Virus record (IMG/VR): IMGVR_UViG_3300035701_002817
Span: 1-34,731 of that record
Source: a virus
Reading direction: 5' to 3' (one strand)
Length of the DNA: 34,731 nt
Under the pieces are notes generated by a model. That model made no database searches, was not told the origin of the DNA, and saw nothing but the letters and a program-made list of their open reading frames with translations. Of the stretch, positions 31,173 through 34,731 are shown one piece after another; within the stretch, counting starts at the first letter, position 1; each line of letters begins with the position of its first letter. A program made the position numbers and the translations under genes.

Positions 31173-32771
31173 ATGCCTGAAGATAAATTTGTAGACACAG
31201 TGAGGAAGGGGCTTGCCCGTTTCTTTTTCGGTCCCACTGACTCAAAGTTCTCGACTGAACTTCGACCAGACATGGGTCTTGGGTTCTCCTCTTTGTTAAG
31301 AACCTATCGAGATCAGTATTCGGACCTGATGGGAATATCGGGTTCCCGTTCGGATAAGTACGACCAGTATAACTACTTGGACAAGAACCTGGCTGAAGCG
31401 GCCGCGTCTCTCAATGTCTACGCTGACAATGTGGTCTCCGGGACAGTGGGCGGTGATGATAGTTACTATGTTATGATTGACGAAGACGAGCCTAACATTG
31501 ATGAGTTGGAAGAGATCGTTGAGGATACCGAAGATCGTACCTTGATCAAAGACATGATCTGGAGCATCGCCAGGGCCCTGAACCGGGATGGTGATGTCTT
31601 TGGTGAGAATGTTATTGCGAAGAACGCTGGTGAGGAGATGCGGTTAGAGAAACTGAAGATCCTACCGACTAAAGAAATAATTGCCGTTGTTGATGAACGA
31701 GGCGTCTGGAAAGATCCGAAGTTTCCTTATGCCCAGGTGGTTGCAGGAACTACCACGCCGATTCCTTTTGACTGGTGGAGAATCATTCACTTCAAGGTCG
31801 GTAACGATATCTATGGGGTTGATTACTCGTTGTTTGCCAATGCGGCCTTGAGAGTCGGTCGTCAGTTGATCTGGGTTGATGAGGCGCTGGTGTTGGCCCG
31901 ACTTAGCCGTGCGTGGCAAAGGTTCGCCTACTTCATTGATACAGGCAAACTCGGTCCTGATGAGGCCTTGACCTTCGTTGAGAAGTTTATGACCAGACTC
32001 CGGACTCAGCGTTCCATTACTAATAAAACGACCGGACAGACAACGGTAATGGATGCCCCGTTACTTCCTGATGAAGACGTAGGCATTCCAGTGGGTGATG
32101 GCGCGAAGGCGGATGTGAAGCCACTGTCTGGAGACACTAACATTGGTAACATTCGAGACGTCGAGTATCTTCAGAGTAAGTTCCTCATGGCAACCACGAC
32201 TCCGAAGGCATATGTTGCTCTGGAGGAGGGAGTCAATGCGAAGGCGACTCTGGGGCAGATTGACGTGCAGTTTGCTCGTCAGGTCCGCCGGCGTCAGCAG
32301 TCACTCATTCCTGGACTGCGTCAGTATTACAAGTTGGTATTCATCCTTTCAGGAAAAGATCCTGATTCTTTTAAGTGGGAGATAGTCTTCCCGGAATTGG
32401 CGACCACGGATGAGATGATCAAGTGGGAGATACTGGCAGTCAAGGCCGGCATTGCGAAGGTCCTGGCGGTTGATGTTGGGGTTATCAATAACCTATACAT
32501 CATGAAGGAACTCCTGGGATTCGATGACGATGAGATCCAGAAGTATGCCGCCATGACGGATGATGATGATAGTGGCGATGGTGATATGGGTGTCGGGGCA
32601 GTTCAGATTCCTCCCCAACTTGCCGCCTTGGTTCGTAAGGATCCAGAGGTTCGGGCCATGTTGCATGACTTGAAGGATCTAGTCGCCGCACGTGCCATGC
32701 GAGACACACTCACCGCCGGAAAGAGGAAGGTTGGGATTGATAGAAGGGATACTTTGATCAAGAAGGATTAG
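31173..32771 (+). CDS. Portal protein, T4 gp20-like
   Basis: The 532-aa protein follows the myovirus portal pattern: KYDQYNYLDKNLAEAAASLN near the N-terminus, SIARALNRDGDVFGENVIAK, PFDWWRIIHFKVGNDIYGVD, EALVLARLSRAWQRFAYFID and VEYLQSKFLMATTTPKAYVA, then a long helix EKFMTRLRTQRSITNK. It forms the dodecameric ring through which DNA enters the head and docks TerL. AAGGAAG precedes the ATG. The acidic segment DDDDSGDGDMG near the C-terminus may be disordered. Confidence 0.9.
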   Translation: MPEDKFVDTVRKGLARFFFGPTDSKFSTELRPDMGLGFSSLLRTYRDQYSDLMGISGSRSDKYDQYNYLDKNLAEAAASLNVYADNVVSGTVGGDDSYYVMIDEDEPNIDELEEIVEDTEDRTLIKDMIWSIARALNRDGDVFGENVIAKNAGEEMRLEKLKILPTKEIIAVVDERGVWKDPKFPYAQVVAGTTTPIPFDWWRIIHFKVGNDIYGVDYSLFANAALRVGRQLIWVDEALVLARLSRAWQRFAYFIDTGKLGPDEALTFVEKFMTRLRTQRSITNKTTGQTTVMDAPLLPDEDVGIPVGDGAKADVKPLSGDTNIGNIRDVEYLQSKFLMATTTPKAYVALEEGVNAKATLGQIDVQFARQVRRRQQSLIPGLRQYYKLVFILSGKDPDSFKWEIVFPELATTDEMIKWEILAVKAGIAKVLAVDVGVINNLYIMKELLGFDDDEIQKYAAMTDDDDSGDGDMGVGAVQIPPQLAALVRKDPEVRAMLHDLKDLVAARAMRDTLTAGKRKVGIDRRDTLIKKD

Positions 32772-32775
32772 GCTG

Positions 32776-34731
32776 ATGTTTCTCACACTAGAGAGTATCA
32801 ACTATATCATAGATCGACTCGAGGAGTCCGACAAAGCTATTTCTGGAGCCACTGCTCGTGATCAGTTGATGTGGGGGCAGACAACGATGTTTGCCAATCT
32901 GGGAATTGCCAACAAGGAACTGATGAAGAAGGGCATGGAACTTTACTCCCAAACGATGGCAACCTTCAAGACAGATATGATGTCCCTGATCTCAGATTAT
33001 CAGAGGGGATCGTTGAACTATGCCAGCGCCATCGCAAAGTTCAAGTCGGTCACTGGTACCCATTACCAGACCTTGTTCAAGGCGGGCGCTGTCGCCATGG
33101 GCAATCCCTACTATGATGATCCTGCTATCGGATTGACCAAGAGGGATCTGTCGTTCATTCAAAAGGCACGGAACTTCGAGAGCAAGTTCCTCCGAAAGTT
33201 CCTTATAGATATTAAGAACCCGGACTTCAAGCCGCGGTATGACTTTCAGACACGGGCCGGGTTCTATGCGGATTCAGGCAAGGCACAATTCTTCAATGGT
33301 ATGGTCAATGGGGCAGGAGACAATGTCGAGATTCACTGGGTGATGTCAGAGGCGGTTGAGGAACATTGTGATGTCTGCCCCATTCTGGCCTCAAAGGTTT
33401 ATACCTGGAAGACCTTGCCCACCACGCCCCGTGCGGGGGATACTCCTTGTTTATTCAATTGCAAATGTGAACTAGAGATCGTCCCGAAGCAAGCCTCGGC
33501 ACCAACTGGGCAGAGTTTCAATCCTTATACGCCAGGCTCAGGTACGCCGAAGGCGATGGAAGTGCCTGGTCGATGGGCTCAGGTCACCAGAGGCGGTGAG
33601 ACGATGGTCGGGCAGTTATCAAAGGATATTGAGGACCTGTACCAGCAGATGTATAAGGCTCGGCAGATGATCACGGTGACTCATGGAACGTCTGAGGCGA
33701 AGGAGTGGATTGCCCTCCGTCGTGATCTCAATGCCCAGATCATTCAGAAGGCGGGATCAGCAAAAGTTCGAGTCACCCCGACAGTATCCGTCTTTCAACT
33801 GCAGAAGGCTTTGGAGACTGCAGTGGGCAAGGGAGTAGGCGGGATACTGCCTCTGAACGCGCTAGAGGCAGGTTCGGAAGTTGTACTACTGAGAGGTAAC
33901 TTCTGGACGACAGGGGTGGTACAACTTCGTGGAGCTACCGCCTATGTGAAGACTGCTAAAGGTACATCTTTTCAAGTAAATGACAATACAGATATAGTAT
34001 TTGGTATGAAGAAAAGTCAGGCCGTCATTCCTGAGTTGGGGGTAATAGGTGCAGATGGTATTCGAACTCTTACTGATCTGCAAACGTTTGCCTCCACTGC
34101 TGACGTTATACCAACCCAACTTGGTGGGCATGATCTATATACTCATGCTGTTCGTTATCCTAGTGAGCTTGATAATATCTTATCGGGTGGAATTAAACCT
34201 GGGGGGAGCGGTAAGGTCTATGCTTCATCAGGAATTGTTCGTGATCGTGGTGCAGGATTTGTAATCTTTAAGGGAACCGGTCTTGACATTAAGAGAGGCA
34301 TTGACGTCGTTGAGCCGGGACTTTCCTATCCTGAGTACGTGATCACTGGTTCAGTGCCTAAGTCAAACATAGTTAAGGTCGTTCGTCAGTTTCAGGTTGG
34401 TGGATTCTCTATGCGGGAAGATGAGTTGGCACGATATGCTTTGCAGAATCAGGGTTTAGATACTCCTGATATTCGGGCACTTCCTAAAGAATATAGACGA
34501 TGGTTTAACCTGGCAAGTGGAAAGAAAGAGACATTAGAACAGGAGAGTATTATGGAAGAATTCTCTTTGAATAGAAGCCGTCGGCGTCTTCTGTTGAAGT
34601 CAATCTTCTTTGATCATCAGGAATGGTTCGATGTCTATCTGAAGTTTTATCAGGATGCACTTTCTAAGGATTCAGCAATTCCCCACGAAGTGGCCATGAT
34701 CAAGTTTCGTGAACTCTATGATGAGACACCT
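32776..34731 (+). CDS. MuF-like minor head protein with long C-terminal extension (partial, cut by window end)
   Basis: An open frame starts at ATG 32776, 4 bp after the portal stop with AAGGA ahead, and runs 652 codons to the window end. Residues 1 to about 235 match minor head proteins of the SPP1 gp7 / MuF class, ending in VEEHCDVCPILASKVYTW and GDTPCLFNCKCELEI (CxxC and CxC cysteines). Beyond that lie a Pro-rich linker, a beta-rich stretch (GSEVVLLRGNFWTTGVVQLR) and, around 451-530, HDLYTHAVRYPSELDNILSG, GIKPGG and YPEYVITGSVPKSNI. This last part has the look of an ADP-ribosyltransferase-like domain. MuF proteins fused to toxin domains are known. The ART reading is tentative. Confidence 0.75.
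   Translation, partial: MFLTLESINYIIDRLEESDKAISGATARDQLMWGQTTMFANLGIANKELMKKGMELYSQTMATFKTDMMSLISDYQRGSLNYASAIAKFKSVTGTHYQTLFKAGAVAMGNPYYDDPAIGLTKRDLSFIQKARNFESKFLRKFLIDIKNPDFKPRYDFQTRAGFYADSGKAQFFNGMVNGAGDNVEIHWVMSEAVEEHCDVCPILASKVYTWKTLPTTPRAGDTPCLFNCKCELEIVPKQASAPTGQSFNPYTPGSGTPKAMEVPGRWAQVTRGGETMVGQLSKDIEDLYQQMYKARQMITVTHGTSEAKEWIALRRDLNAQIIQKAGSAKVRVTPTVSVFQLQKALETAVGKGVGGILPLNALEAGSEVVLLRGNFWTTGVVQLRGATAYVKTAKGTSFQVNDNTDIVFGMKKSQAVIPELGVIGADGIRTLTDLQTFASTADVIPTQLGGHDLYTHAVRYPSELDNILSGGIKPGGSGKVYASSGIVRDRGAGFVIFKGTGLDIKRGIDVVEPGLSYPEYVITGSVPKSNIVKVVRQFQVGGFSMREDELARYALQNQGLDTPDIRALPKEYRRWFNLASGKKETLEQESIMEEFSLNRSRRRLLLKSIFFDHQEWFDVYLKFYQDALSKDSAIPHEVAMIKFRELYDETP

Overview
The window looks like part of a large, probably virulent, T4-like tailed phage (myovirus type). 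All recognised genes lie on the + strand and are packed with 1-20 bp gaps or ATGA/GTGA stop-start overlaps. The content is phage throughout: T4-style replication and recombination genes, then a sigma-like regulator, a large terminase, a gp20-like portal and a MuF-like minor head protein. I saw no tRNA, rRNA, CRISPR array, integrase or insertion sequence, and nothing that identifies the host.

Layout. (1) 1-1943: end of an unknown gene, queD, three unknown genes and a strongly structured 171-bp gap (1023-1193). (2) 1936-11357: DnaB-like helicase, then a block dominated by 7-deazaguanine chemistry: a phosphoribosyltransferase-FolE fusion, a radical SAM protein with a C-terminal Cys cluster, two tandem short-chain dehydrogenases, Gat-QueC, stand-alone QueC, a DnaN-like clamp and a DpdA-like transglycosylase. 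(3) 11341-22109: UDG-PolA fusion, UvsY-like and gp32-like proteins, a strong terminator, RecA/UvsX, flap exonuclease, ThyX, SbcD/SbcC (gp47/gp46) and a resolvase-like nuclease. (4) 22102-26498: dATP/dGTP hydrolase-like protein, small regulators, queE, a GIY-YIG homing endonuclease, an ATP-grasp protein and a DnaG-like primase. (5) 26476-27623: sigma-like factor, Mor-like DNA-binding protein and an AT-rich promoter-like gap. (6) 27624-34731: late genes: two small proteins, TerL, two accessory genes, portal and MuF-like protein, the last cut by the window end.

How it fits together. FolE, QueD, QueE and QueC form a complete GTP-to-preQ0 route. DpdA would exchange guanine in DNA for the deazaguanine base, and Gat-QueC is the family linked to converting preQ0 to the archaeosine (G+) amidine. 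The prediction is therefore that this phage carries deoxyarchaeosine or a related 7-deazaguanine in its DNA, as shown for phage 9g. What that known set does not explain is the radical SAM - SDR - SDR cassette placed inside the cluster, the phosphoribosyltransferase fused to FolE, the presence of two separate QueC domains and the nearby ATP-grasp protein. These are the best candidates for an undescribed extra tailoring route. All functional calls come from motif reading only; no database search was run.
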